From Cutaneotrichosporon cavernicola (Eukaryota; Basidiomycota; Tremellomycetes; Trichosporonales; Trichosporonaceae): a stretch of DNA of 64,000 nt. The translations under genes and the position numbers were made by a program. Of the stretch, positions 10,116 to 20,227 are shown one piece after another. The notes below the pieces were generated by a model. The model worked only from the letters and a program-made list of their open reading frames with translations. It did no database searches and was not told the DNA's origin. The stretch lies in the NCBI RefSeq assembly GCF_030864355.1, contig NC_083397.1, positions 372,001 through 436,000 on the forward strand, read 5' to 3'. Numbering within the stretch: the first letter of the stretch is position 1; the number at the start of each line of letters is the position of its first letter.

Positions 10116-10242
10116 CGAATGGGTTTGGGGTAGTCGAGTCTAATGCATTATCTGATGTGGCCGCGAGCGTTAGAGCGTGGCGAGCGAGTGGACGAAAAGT
10201 GGATATCATGCGATGCTCATGCTCTACTTGGGGCTACTTGGG

Positions 10243-10952
10243 CTACTTGCGGCTACGGAGCGCCTGGACCTGCTGGACGCGCCTGCGGATCTGGCGTTAG
10301 TGCATGGTCGGTTGTGAGGTGGGTCATGGTCTACACCTGCGCTCGACTGTCTCTCGTCTCTCTCCCTCTCTTCCTTCCGTCGTCGTCGCCTCTCCTCCGC
10401 AGCCAGTGTTCTCAGCATCCCTCCTCAACTCCAATCCCACCTCAACTCCAATCCCACCTCCCAACTCTCCCCTCTCCCCTTGCCCAGCCTCGTCCAGCCT
10501 TGTCGCACTATCGCCCATTCCTCTCCCCCCGCCTTCAACCCCCCCCCCCCCCCCCCCCCCCCCTCACTCACATTCTCCTGGAACCGCCGCCTGTTCCGCT
10601 CACTCGCAAGGCGCACACGCTCCGCACTCGGCTTCTCGTAATACTCGACACGGCGGAACTCGTTGGTAATCCCACTCCGCTTCAGGCTTCCCTGCAACAT
10701 GCGGAACTGGGCGATAAAGTTACGCACGGGCATCGAACGCCCAGTGTACTGGTTCCCCGGCTTGCCATGATGCTGAGAGAGGTCGTTACCGCGCCACCAC
10801 GCGTCGGGATCGGCCGGCTCGCGGAGGGACGAAGGCATGAGGTCGCCGGCGACCGAGGCGAGGGGGTTGGCGGGCCGTTGTGGGGGGGTGGAAATGGCGC
10901 GCGCACCCAAGGGCCGGAGGGAGGCGCGGAGACGCAGACCGAGGAGCGACAT
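10243..10952 (-). CDS. MRP21: Mitochondrial small-subunit ribosomal protein bS21m
   Basis: Two exons (10952-10572, 10290-10243), 142 residues. The N-terminus LLGLRLRASLRPLGARAIS looks like a presequence. The bS21 core begins YTGRSMPVRNFIAQFRML and continues RRVEYYEKPSAERVRL and RNRRRFQENI, then RRRVQQVQALRSRK after the intron. The protein sits on the mitochondrial small ribosomal subunit near the mRNA exit. The 281-nt intron begins GTGAGTGA and runs straight into 25 G. The gene converges on BET1, with 127 bp between the stops. Confidence 0.92.
10539..10563. repeat. Homopolymer of 25 C (poly-G in the bS21m intron)
   Basis: Uninterrupted C25 on the + strand. On the transcript it starts two bases after the GTGAGT donor of the bS21m intron. 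Confidence 0.95.
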
Positions 10953-11159
10953 GGTTGTGTTTGCTGTTCTTCTTGGTCGAGTTTCCAGTTGATTGACAGA
11001 GGCAGGCCGGATGGAGGCGGGAGAAATTCAGACAAGTGGGAAAAAGATTCCACGTGGGTTTTGATCGCCACCCAGTCTCAGCTTAGTCTTGCACAATCAC
11101 TCAACCGTCCAACTTGTGCTTAGTATCCTTCTCTCGCTCACCACTCGATTGTCAACACC
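10953..11159. promoter_or_regulatory. Bidirectional promoter bS21m/SPF30 with central CACGTG
   Basis: The 207-bp divergent spacer has a CACGTG palindrome at 11051-11056, almost exactly midway (99 and 104 bp from the two starts). Confidence 0.5.
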
Positions 11160-12042
11160 ATGGATGAACTCCAGACGTTCAAGGACCAGCTGGCGCTCGT
11201 CAACATCCAGCTCGAGGGTGACAAGGACAATGCCGACCTCCTCGCCCTCAAGTCTGAGCTTGAGGAAATCGTTAGTCTGACGGAGCAGACTGCTGCGGCG
11301 GCCGCACCGAAGAAGGACCGCAAAGGCAAGGGGAGGGACAAGGAGAGGGACAAGGCCGAGCCAGCCGCAAACTGGCAGGACAGCGGCGAATACCGTGCTG
11401 GCATGGACTGCATGGCGAAATACAAGGATGGCAAGTGGTGAGTCATGTCGACTCGCGCAGCGAGGGCGAGTACAGCAGTGGGGGGAGTAGCAAGATTCTC
11501 TCTGTACTCAACTCAACTCTGCTGACATAAGGTACCCAGCGCGGATCAACCAGGTTGTAGGGTCGCAAGAATCGCCCCTCTACACCATCACATTCAAGGG
11601 GTACACGTCGTCCACGAACGTACCCCTCTCGAGCCTGCGACCACACGATCCGTCCGCGCCCATCCCCGTACCCGTGAAAAGAGCTGCTGAGCCCACCGAG
11701 CGGGAGAAGGAGAAGAAGAAGCGCAAGGGCGAGAAGTGGATGGCGAGCCAGAAGGGCCGCGCAGAGGAGGCGCGGAGCAAACAGAATACGTGGGAGAAGT
11801 TTGGCAAGAAGGCGCAGAAAAAGGGGATCCACATTGCCGGTCTGGAGGGGACAAGCGTGTTCCGGACAAGTGACAGTCCTTATGGTGAGTACGAGGTGAG
11901 GTGTCTACGACAGAGGAAGAGCTGTTCCTTGTTCATTGAGCTGACCCCAGCGCGCGTCGGCGTGTTCAACTCTGGCCACGGGATGAAGGACTTTGACAAG
12001 ATGGGCAAGCACAAGTTTGAGCGGCCGCTCGACGAGGAGTGA
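11160..12042 (+). CDS. SPF30: Splicing factor SPF30/SMNDC1 (Tudor domain)
   Basis: Three exons (11160-11437, 11532-11884, 11951-12042), 240 residues, the family length. SPF30 is an SMN-related nuclear splicing factor that binds symmetric dimethylarginine on Sm proteins and is needed to join the tri-snRNP to the prespliceosome. An N-terminal coiled helix (DELQTFKDQLALVNIQL) is followed by a Tudor domain at about 78-130 (GMDCMAKYKDGKWYPARI, YTITFKGY, SSLRP), then a basic Lys/Arg/Glu helix (REKEKKKRKGEKWMASQKGR) and FGKKAQKKG; VGVFNSGHGMKDF ends it. Intron 1 splits the Tudor Trp codon. Confidence 0.9.
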
Positions 12043-12324
12043 TCGCCTCCCGGCAGGTCACTGCGCTATGTTCATGCGTTCACCCACAGCACCACATTAC
12101 GAACCAGAGCGACTTGGACGACGTCGACGCGAGACAGAACTAGCAAGCAACATGGGTATGAGCATGAGCTGGGCGTCCCACTCCGCTGGTGCTGATCCCC
12201 AGACTAGACTGTATGTGAGTAGATGCATCGTGTATATTAGGATGGGTATGTGGACATGAAATGCATCATACAACTCTACGCGGCCAACATGACGCGTCCT
12301 GTGTCCTGCGCTGGTGTCAGCTTG

Positions 12325-13213
12325 TTACAACAACCCAAGCTCACCCTCTACCGGTTCTTCCTCTTGTGCCGGCTCCGTCTCGGTAGGTTCCTTGGTCGGC
12401 GCATCGGGCAAGTGAACCGGATCCGACGTTGGCACCTCGGGAATCGCGGGCTGCTGTCAGCTCATCCTTGACCAGACCCACCATCTGTTCTCTCTGCAAC
12501 GCCTCGAGCTCTCTCAACACCTCCTCTTCCTCCTCTGGACTCATTCTTGACGCCAGCGCCTCATCAATCTCGCGCTGGTACTCTATTCCTTCGCGCGATT
12601 CGTCCATGATCCGCTCCACGCGATCGAGGTTGACTTCGGCTTGGAGCGTCTTGAGGGCAGCTGAGCCCTGTTCGAGACCGTGTACGACCGCGGCTTGGAT
12701 CTGCGTGAACTCGATCGAGGAGACCTGGGGTTAGGGGAGAAAAGCAGGAGGAAGGAGGAAGGAGAAGGGGGAGAAGGAAGAAGGAGGAAGAGAAAGTACA
12801 AGTGTCACTCACCAAATCCTGCAACGTCGCGAGCTGCTGGTCTGTCTGCACCAGCGTTTGTTCCTGATACTTCCTCTGCCTCAGTGCCAGGAGTGCGCGG
12901 CGCTTTTGTCAGCCTTGCTTTGGGGATGGCAGCCAAACTCACCTTGTCGCCCTTGGCCAATGCCTCCTTTGCAATCTCGCGCTCGCGGTCGAGGACAGCT
13001 TGCAACTTGGGTCAGTCTGTAGGGACGTGGGCTCACCCGGCGCTGATATTGTTTCAGTTTATCGCGTTGGAGTTTGAGGCTGGTGTCAGTAACGGGAGAT
13101 ATGGCAGTGAGAGGAGCGATGAGCGCCAGGTCGCTGGAGGTGATGAACGCCACCCACTCAAGAATCGCGCGGTCCTGCGCAGTAATCTTTGGGCCGGGTT
13201 GCGCGACGCCCAT
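12325..13213 (-). CDS. VPS20: ESCRT-III subunit Vps20/CHMP6
   Basis: Six exons (13213-13158, 13079-13037, 13005-12943, 12902-12813, 12724-12482, 12450-12325), 206 residues. Vps20 links ESCRT-II to Snf7 polymerisation on endosomal membranes. Motifs are MGVAQPGPKITAQDRAILD with Gly2 for N-myristoylation, LKLQRDKLKQYQRR, DREREIAKEALAKGDK, RRALLALRQRKYQEQ, then EYQREIDEALASRMSPEEEE, and an acidic Pro-rich tail ending EGELGLL. A second in-frame ATG 30 nt upstream also starts MG; I chose the inner one because it gives the family N-terminus. Introns 2 and 5 are 31 nt. Confidence 0.93.
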
Positions 13214-13912
13214 CTTGACAAGGGCCGCCTGCCATATACCCATTGTTGATGTATTGTGTTTGTGTAAGAACCAAGATGGGAGATGACGAGATGGTGATGA
13301 CGTCGGATAGATGAACAGGATACACCCGGGCCTGCCCCCCCTCTACCAACGAAACAGACACCCCACGGACCGACTCGGCCATCAAAGCCTACGCAGCCTC
13401 GGCCTACAACTGACACATGACATGATCGCGACTGGCTGACAGCATGCAGCACAACGAGCACGAGCGAGACGGTATCAGCGGTGGCGCTGGCATCCTGTGT
13501 TGGAGGAGCTAGCGCCACGAGTCTCGGCTATACACCTTACACCATCGCACCACACCGGCATCTCCGTCGCACTCCGTTCTCAACCCCAGCCACGCCGCAA
13601 CTCCGTCGTACTGGCGTCTTCGTACTGGCGTCTGTCGAGCGTGTTCTTTCTGCTCTCTACCCCTACCCTCGCCATCTCACACACAAACCCCACCACCCCC
13701 ACAAAGTCCGTGCCTCGCGCGACGCCCACGCCCACTCAGGTGACCCTTATTCTTCCGACTTCTCCATTCCCACCCATCTCCTCGCTACTCCCTCATCGCT
13801 CGCGATCCCATCTCGGCGTACGAGGGTATACGCGGACTCTAGTCAGATGTGGCGAGGCCAAGGCACAAACCACGAATGCAGCCACTGTGACATTTCCATC
13901 TATTCGCCCTTA
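13214..13912. other. Intergenic, VPS20 promoter side and COX6 3' side
   Basis: Both flanking genes are on the minus strand. A short direct repeat CGTACTGGCGTCT occurs twice at about 13604-13632. Frames here read as low-complexity His/Pro/Ser without recognisable domains, so I call no gene. Confidence 0.55.
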
Positions 13913-14555
13913 TTAAAGGTTGTAGAGCTGAGCCTTGGTCTGGACACCTGGTGTTAGCGTGTTCGTGTTGCAAGACAAGACAGGCGGCAGTCTCGCTGTG
14001 CCAACCAGGTCGAAAGCGGTCGACAGGCTACCAAGTCGTCGTCGCCTCGCTGCGCTCGGTGCTCGGTGCTAGGACAACTCACCAAGCTCCTCAATAACCG
14101 GGGTGAGCTCCTTGAGGTACGCCTCGTACTGGCTCTTGTTCTCAACCTTGGCCTGGACACCCTCGAGGATGCGAACGGCGGTGGCGTAGTCGTTAACCTT
14201 GCGCGAGGCGCGGAGGGCAGCCTCAACAACCTCGGTGGAGGGGACGAGGTCGTAGGCAAACGCGTTGTTGAGGCCACGCTGGAGCTCAAAGAGGTCGGTC
14301 ACGTCGTTGAAGAACTGGCGGTACCGGGCGTTGAACTCCTCGTAGCTCTCCTCGGCCTGGGACGACGAGAAGCGGACCGCTGAATGTTAGTACAGTTCAG
14401 AGTTGAATCGCTTGTCTCGGCTCGGCTGTTGATTCGGCTGCCGGAGAAGAAACAAGTGGGGCGGGGCTCAGCTCACCGGTGAGGGCTGCGGGGCGTGCGA
14501 CGGCCTTTGCGAGGGCGGGGCGGGCTGAGAGACGGAGGGAGCGGGCGACGAACAT
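13913..14555 (-). CDS. COX6: Cytochrome c oxidase subunit Va homologue (Cox6)
   Basis: Three exons (14555-14477, 14379-14083, 13947-13913), 136 residues. This matrix-facing nuclear subunit belongs to respiratory complex IV. The presequence MFVARSLRLSARPALAKAVA is followed by SSSQAEESYEEFNARYRQFF, then FELQRGLNNAFAYDLVPS, EAALRASRKVNDYATAVRIL, VENKSQYEAYLKEL and ELGVQTKAQLYNL, all at the positions expected from yeast Cox6. Intron 1 falls at the presequence boundary; intron 2 falls in the codon of the C-terminal ELG. The short last exon (35 nt) supplies the ending VQTKAQLYNL. Confidence 0.94.
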
Positions 14556-14955
14556 TGCTTTGGGTTTTGAGTGGATTAGGAGATGGATGAGTGGTGTATG
14601 CTGTCTCGAGGTGGGAGGGGCAGGGGGGATTGAAGGGGATGGGATGACTAGTGACGGGTTGGGTCGGACAATCCAGCCAATCTCACCCCTTCATCATTCT
14701 AACCACTCTTACAGTGAGGGAGAAAATAACCAAAATCCCTCCAATTATATTCAATACATTAGGATTCCTTCAAAGGTATTAGAATCATTATCCTCAATCA
14801 GGCACCCTCACTGCACTCAAATTTCTTTTGTTCTCCTCTCTCCTCAATTTGGTTCCGCTGGGCATTGGCCGAAATCTTGCCGCTCAAGTCACTCACCCCG
14901 CCATCGCCATCGCCACCTATCCCGTCAACGACACAACGACACATAACTCGCAACC
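14556..14955. promoter_or_regulatory. Divergent promoter region COX6/RLP24
   Basis: A 400-bp spacer with an AT-rich island at about 14715-14800 (ATATTCAATACATTAGGATT) in otherwise GC-rich DNA. No gene or strong repeat seen. Confidence 0.45.
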
Positions 14956-15614
14956 ATGCGTCTCGAACCATGCTACTGTAAGTATCGTTCCTATACCACA
15001 ATCTAACCCCAGTCTGCTCCGTTACTGTCTACCCCGGACACGGCACCCTGTTTGTCCGTAATGACGCCAAGACGTTCCGCTTCTGCTCGTCCAAGTGCCA
15101 CAAGAACTTTAAGATGAAGCGCAACCCTCGCAAGGTTCGCTGGACCAAGTCGTTCCGCCGCGCGAACGGCAAGGAGATGGTTGTGGTGAGTTGCACAAGC
15201 CGGCAAGGGAGCATAAACTGACCCCAGGACTCGACGTACGAGTTCGAGAAGCGCCGCAACGTGCCTGTGCGCTACGACCGCGAGCTGGTCGCGTCGACGC
15301 TCGAGGCCATGAAGCGCGTCCAGGAGATCAAGACCAAGCGCGAGAAGGCGTTCTGGAAGAACCGCATGAGCGGGAACAAGGCGCGCACGCTGCGCGAAAA
15401 GGCCGTCGACATCGAGAAGCACATCGAGCTCGTGCAGCCCCGCACCGGCGGTGCGCTGCAGGAGAAGCAGGCTGCGCGCGAGAAGATCAAGATCCGCGCG
15501 GCCAAGCGGTCTGCCATGGCCGACGACATGCTCCGCCCCAAGAAGGCGGCGCGCACGAGCCGTCTCGTGCCCGCTGCTGGTGGGGGCATGTCGATGGGCA
15601 TGGATGTCGAGTAG
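14956..15614 (+). CDS. RLP24: Ribosome biogenesis protein Rlp24 (eL24-like)
   Basis: Three exons (14956-14977, 15013-15185, 15228-15614), 193 residues. Rlp24 is a placeholder for ribosomal protein eL24 on pre-60S particles and recruits and activates the AAA ATPase Drg1. The zinc-ribbon start reads [38 protein letters not shown], so four Cys ligands are present (two CxxC-type pairs). It continues [20 protein letters not shown] and [14 protein letters not shown], then a long basic helix. The longer C-terminus and the ...RYDREL block separate it from true eL24. The 22-nt first exon is needed for the first zinc pair. Confidence 0.94.
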
Positions 15615-15862
15615 CGTGTTTAGATGGGACTTTAGAGGGTGTCCATAGCCTTGTTGTACCATGCATAGAGATTCCTCACGCACAGTTGCAGGGAGACGAG
15701 TTACATCGTGCTCACCACTTGTCCTCTGGATCTGGCTGGCATATGTCAAGATGTTGAGAGCTGCTTCTGCTCACGTGACCTCAAAAGTTGAAGGTGGAGG
15801 CCATCCTCCACAACTGTCCACAATCTCACAACACACAACCAGCCATCCATCACCAACCCCGC
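15615..15862. promoter_or_regulatory. JIP5 promoter with CACGTGAC
   Basis: Tandem spacer between RLP24 and JIP5. CACGTGAC at 15772-15779 lies 91 bp before the JIP5 ATG. Confidence 0.45.
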
Positions 15863-17172
15863 ATGCCCGAGATCAAGCTCCGCAACCAACCATTCGACGT
15901 CGCCTTCTCGCCCAGTGCGAATGTGCTCTGCGCGGCCCTCCTCACGGGCGAGATCAAGGCGTGGAACTATGACGACTCGACAGGCAAAACCAGCAAGGCG
16001 TGGAGTGTACGCCCGACGAAGCGGACCGCTCGTGCCCTCCACTTTTCGGGAGATGGGACCGAGTTGTGGATGGGCGGAAAGTCGGGGATTGTTGCGTGAG
16101 TGGGGGAGGGAGGGATATGGGACGGGAGAGAAGTGAAGTGGTGTTGGGGAGAGACGAGCTTGGACGCTGACATTCAGCCAGATTGACGCGGAAACCGGCG
16201 CTGTCAAATGGCACGACGATGTGGCCCACGAGTCTCCCGTCAACAGGGTCTTCAGCATCAACCCCCAACTAATCGCCTCTGGCGACGACGAGGGCGTCAT
16301 CAAATTCTGGGACGCGCGAAAGCCCTCTCCCATTAGGCAATATACTCAACACTGGGACTACATTTCCGACTTTACTTATTTCGACGATAAGCGGCTCCTC
16401 GTCTCGACGAGTGGGGATGGACATCTTTCGGCGATTGATATTCGGCGCTCGAAAGCTGAGCCTCTGCACCAGAGTGCAGACCAGGAAGACGAGCTTCTCT
16501 CCATCACCCAGATCAAGGGCGGGGACAAGTTTGTCGTTGGCACGGGACTTGGCGTGTTGAGTATTTGGGATCGAGGCAAGGGGTGGGGGGATAGCGTTGA
16601 TCGGATGCTCGGGCATCCGGCGAGCGTTGATGCGGTTGTGGCGCTCAGCGAGGACATTGTCGCTACGGGGAGCGAGGATGGGATGGTTAGGGTGATCCAG
16701 ATCCAGCCTAATACTTTCCGTACGTTTATTATCACAGGAGGAGAGAGAGAGAGACCGTCAAGGGCTGACTCCAGTCGGCGTTATTGCCACACACGACGAG
16801 TACCCTATCGAACGCCTTGCCCTCGACCGGTCGAGCAAGTGGCTCGCATCGGTTTCGCACGACGAGTGCATCAAGCTCACGGATTGCGAGGGCATGTTCG
16901 AGGACGACAGCGATGCCGAGGATGTCGAGATGGGCGATGACACCGACGAGGGCGGAGCCGGGGACGCAGAAGAGACGATGGACCAGGACCAGCACCAGGA
17001 CAGCGACGACAACGACGACGACGACGAGTCAGCGCCCGCCGCACCCGTCGATTGGGGATCCGACAGCGACGACGACATGCCCCAGCAGCCCAAAAGGAAG
17101 CAGCGCAAGGGGCAGCACAAGGTCGGCAAGGACCGTGTTCACGAGGACGCGGGCTTCTTCGACGACCTCTAA
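15863..17172 (+). CDS. JIP5: WD-repeat ribosome biogenesis protein Jip5/WDR55
   Basis: Three exons (15863-16095, 16178-16719, 16775-17172), 390 residues. The WD40 propeller covers about 1-290: LRNQPFDVAFSPSANVLCAA, HESPVNRVFSINPQLIASGD, EGVIKFWDARKPSP, DYISDFTYF, LSAIDIRRSK, GTGLGVLSIWDRG, HPASVDAVVAL, ATGSEDGMVRVI and the Jip5-specific EYPIERLALDRSSKWLAS with SHDECIKL. It ends in a long acidic tract and a basic KRKQRKGQHKVGK, then AGFFDDL. The homologue is nucleolar and needed for 60S production. An in-frame ATG at 15788 would add 25 residues unlike the family. It converges with LCP5, 81 bp between stops. Confidence 0.92.
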
Positions 17173-17253
17173 TCTCACTCTTCTATCTTAGATCTAGATG
17201 TATGCATGCTATAACGTACAGTGTGCCTATGCAATGTAGAAGAGAAGAGAATA

Positions 17254-18390
17254 TTACTTGGCCGGTAGACCGATCGCGCGTCGCTTGCGCTTGACGTCCT
17301 TCTCGAACCGGCTCTTCTTGAGGTTCTTGCGCGGTCCTGCATCCTCCGCTGCCCGCTTCGCCCTCCCAGTAATCCCTTCGCGCTTCCCGAGCGCCTGCAC
17401 CCCAGTGTTGTCCCATACACCCTTGCTCCCCCGTTCGCCAAGGACACCCTCGAGTTCGGCCTCGAGGCCGTTCTGGCGGCGTGAGCGCCCACGTCCGCCG
17501 ACTCCGAATCCGAGCGCGAGCGCCTCCTCGTCCTCGCGACGGCGCTTGTCCTCGCGCTTCGACGTCACAAGACGCGTCATGTTGTCCTCCTCCCAGTCGG
17601 CGAGGCGCTTGAGCTCGGCAGCGCGCTTCGACGAAACAGAGTTGGTATGCGCACCAGCCAGGACTGGGCGTGTGGAGAGACCCGACGTGGTCTGAACAGC
17701 AGGGGCTCCGTCCATCGTCTGCGCAAATTCGGAGAGCAGAGCAGGCGCACGCCGCTCGCGGCGCTGGGTCCCGGGCTCGTTGTATGGCATTGCCGCGACA
17801 CGTGGGGGGCGGTACACGCCGCCCTCGTCCTCGTCCTTGTCTTTGCTGGCAACCTTCTTGTCCTCGGTGCGGGCCGCAGCAACCATGGCAGATGCGTTGG
17901 GCCGGAAAGAGAGAGGGTCCTCCTCAACCTCATCCTGAGGCTTGTTGGCAGCCTCCGCGAGTCCAACAAGCTTCTTGACCTGGTACTCAAGCTTGCTCTC
18001 CATCCCGCGCACCTTGTCCATGACCTCGTGGCAGAGAGCCAGCTCACCAGCCAGCTCGTCCTCCCAAACAGGGTCCTCGGGGCGAGTCCGTCCGGCAGCA
18101 TAGGCCGACGACAACGCCGCAGAAGATGAGGCGTCAGGCTGGCTCTGGCGGAGACAAGAGAGGCGTAGTCCGACGAGCACGACCAAGTGATGCAACCCAG
18201 AGAGAAGGAGGTGTGGGCGTACGAGCAGCAGCGAGAGTCCTGAAGACAGGTCGAGGCTCGCGTCGCCCGCCTTTGCCTTTTTGAGGAGCGGGCGGGCCGC
18301 CTTCTCCGTCGCAGACACAGCAGTCTGCAACGTGTCGAGAAGCTTCATGATCTCCGAGGCAGTTGGCGCCTCGCGCTCGCTGTCACTCAT
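17254..18390 (-). CDS. LCP5: U3-snoRNP-associated protein Lcp5/neuroguidin (Sas10/Utp3 family)
   Basis: Single exon, 378 residues. Lcp5 belongs to the SSU processome for 18S rRNA maturation. The N-terminal Sas10/Utp3 domain covers roughly 10-150: ASEIMKLLDTLQTAV, GLSLLLVRPHLLLSGLHHLV, then CHEVMDKVRGMESKLEYQVK and KLVGLAEAA. Next comes PLSFRPNASAMV, the YRPPRVAAMPYNE motif conserved in neuroguidin/Lcp5, and a basic C-terminus (KNLKKSRFEKDVKRKRRAIG). A Ser/Ala stretch at about 80-98 is unusual, but the frame is uninterrupted. No intron is needed, unlike most neighbours. Confidence 0.88.
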   Translation of the reverse strand: MSDSEREAPTASEIMKLLDTLQTAVSATEKAARPLLKKAKAGDASLDLSSGLSLLLVRPHLLLSGLHHLVVLVGLRLSCLRQSQPDASSSAALSSAYAAGRTRPEDPVWEDELAGELALCHEVMDKVRGMESKLEYQVKKLVGLAEAANKPQDEVEEDPLSFRPNASAMVAAARTEDKKVASKDKDEDEGGVYRPPRVAAMPYNEPGTQRRERRAPALLSEFAQTMDGAPAVQTTSGLSTRPVLAGAHTNSVSSKRAAELKRLADWEEDNMTRLVTSKREDKRRREDEEALALGFGVGGRGRSRRQNGLEAELEGVLGERGSKGVWDNTGVQALGKREGITGRAKRAAEDAGPRKNLKKSRFEKDVKRKRRAIGLPAK

Positions 18391-19017
18391 CTTTTCGTTA
18401 GCTGGTGCGAAAGGAAGAAAAAAGGGAAAGCGACGACGTTCTCAGTCGCGAGGTTTCTAGGCTCGCTCCACGCTCCTAACGTGGAATGGCGTTATAATCT
18501 CAGGATCACTCAGTGCCCAGTGCGGTAGCATCATTGGTCGTCGCGTAGTGTGGATGGAGCTCGACTTACTTTTGAGGACGTTGTGAGGTGTTGTGGATGA
18601 AGTTGAGAGCGAGTTCTAAGTGTTGGAGACTCAAGATTTGAGGAATGGCTTTTGCTCCCGCTCCAGCCACGTGAGCAGAGACCCCACACGCCCTCACACC
18701 CAACAAACCGCCATGATCTTCCTTCCTTCTGTGCTCAAAGCTTCACCACGCCGAAACGCACGCATACATGCACACGCCTTACACTGTCTATCTAAGATCT
18801 TAGACCTGCCCGCGGAACCGCTTCTTCGCAAGTACGGCGACCACTGATGTATGCTGAGCTCCGCTCAGCCAAACGGTTCGTTAGACTGTGATACTAGCCG
18901 ATTAGATCCCGGTTCCAAGCTCCTGGGTTTTTCCGAGATCGGCTCTTCGGACTTTGCCCTAGACTTTTTCCAGATACTATCCTATCTTCCACCAACTTCC
19001 AATCCACCATCATCACC
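18391..19017. promoter_or_regulatory. Divergent promoter region LCP5/MGE1
   Basis: A 627-bp spacer with CACGTGAG at 18668-18675. The MGE1 leader is pyrimidine-rich (CTATCCTATCTTCCACC). No gene or repeat recognised. Confidence 0.45.
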
Positions 19018-19751
19018 ATGCTCGCCCGTTCCGCCGCCTCCACCCTCCGCGCTGCCGTGCGCCCCGCACCTCGCGCTGCGCGCGCCGCCGTCGCTGTGCG
19101 CTTCAACTCGTCCGAGGCAAAGGAGGAGTCCAAGGAGGACGAGAGCTCGAAGAAGATTGCCGAGCTCGAGGCCAAGTTCAAGGAGCAGGAGGTGAGTCAA
19201 GGTCGGCGCAGCTGGCCGCGAGGGTCTTTGGAGCTGCAAGTCAGCTTGCTGGGATAGCGAGCTAGAGTATTTAACTAGATCCGGCTGACAGACAGAAGGA
19301 GATGCAGTACCTCCGCGCCGACTACCAGACCATGTCGCGCCGCGTGCAGGAGGAGCGGGCCAAGGCGACGGACTTTGCCATTTCCAAGTTTGCGCGCGAG
19401 CTCGTCGGTGCGACACAGGTACTCAGCACCGCGCTCAAGCACACTCCCAAGCCCGTGGAGAAGGGCTCGGCCCTCGGCAACCTCTTTGACGGCGTTGAGC
19501 TTACCCGCAAGAGCATTCTGCAGACGCTCGCGCATCACGGCGTCACCCCCATGGGCGAGATTGCCGGCACCCCCTTCGACCCTAACCTTCACGAGGCCAT
19601 CTTCCAGGTTCCCGCTGCTGTTGCGCCCAAGAAGAGCGATGGGAGCGACCCCAGTGCCGGAGACATTATCGAGGTCCAGAAGGAGGGGTGGATGATCAAG
19701 GAGCGCGTGCTCGTGCCCGCCCAGGTTGGCGTCGTGCAGTTGGAGGAGTAG
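19018..19751 (+). CDS. MGE1: Mitochondrial GrpE nucleotide-exchange factor
   Basis: Two exons (19018-19191, 19296-19751), 209 residues. Mge1 releases ADP from mitochondrial Hsp70 (Ssc1) in the matrix during protein import and folding. An Arg/Ala-rich presequence (LARSAASTLRAAVRPAPRAA) ends near VRFNSSEAK. A long coiled helix follows (SSKKIAELEAKFKEQE, EMQYLRADYQTMSRRVQEER), then the four-helix region FARELVGATQVLSTALKH and the head with GVELTRKSILQTLAHHGV, FDPNLHEAIFQVPA and the C-terminal GWMIKERVLVPAQVGVV. The intron lies within the coiled helix. Confidence 0.95.
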
Positions 19752-20227
19752 GTCTGACGAGACATTGGACGAAGGAAGGAAAATGATAGAATGGCAACGG
19801 AGGGCGAGGGAGGCTGGGTCATGCTGCCAATGGCCCAGAGCGGATGGAGGCAGAGCATGTACGCCCAAGTAATACCAGTACTGTACTACGACTTTTTGCA
19901 TGCAGCACCACTTCTCAGCAGTACCACCTTGCGCTTTTCGCGCATTCTGTTAAATCCACACAGCATCTGGGGTGTTCTATGCACACGGGTCCGCCAAGAG
20001 CCCAGTGTGCGGTGTGCGGTACATCCGGCGGCATATGCCCAACTCCGTCGTTGGTCCCTGAGTCTGAGTGGTATGTCTGCTGCAACTGGTTGACGAGTGT
20101 ACCGTTCAAAACACTGACTGCCACAACCGCCTCGTGATTGACCAGCATGTACATCTGAATGAGTTTGACTACTCCTACCAAGGTCCGACCCCACTCTCTC
20201 ACATAGCCATTACCACATGCATGTATT
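19752..20227. other. Convergent 3' region MGE1/CysRS
   Basis: Lies between two converging stops. Holds only short frames; no RNA gene or repeat seen. Confidence 0.6.

Noticed and set aside
15788..15862. Upstream in-frame start for JIP5
   Set aside because: It would add 25 residues unlike the family and lies very close to the CACGTG promoter element; the ATG at 15863 matches the family start.
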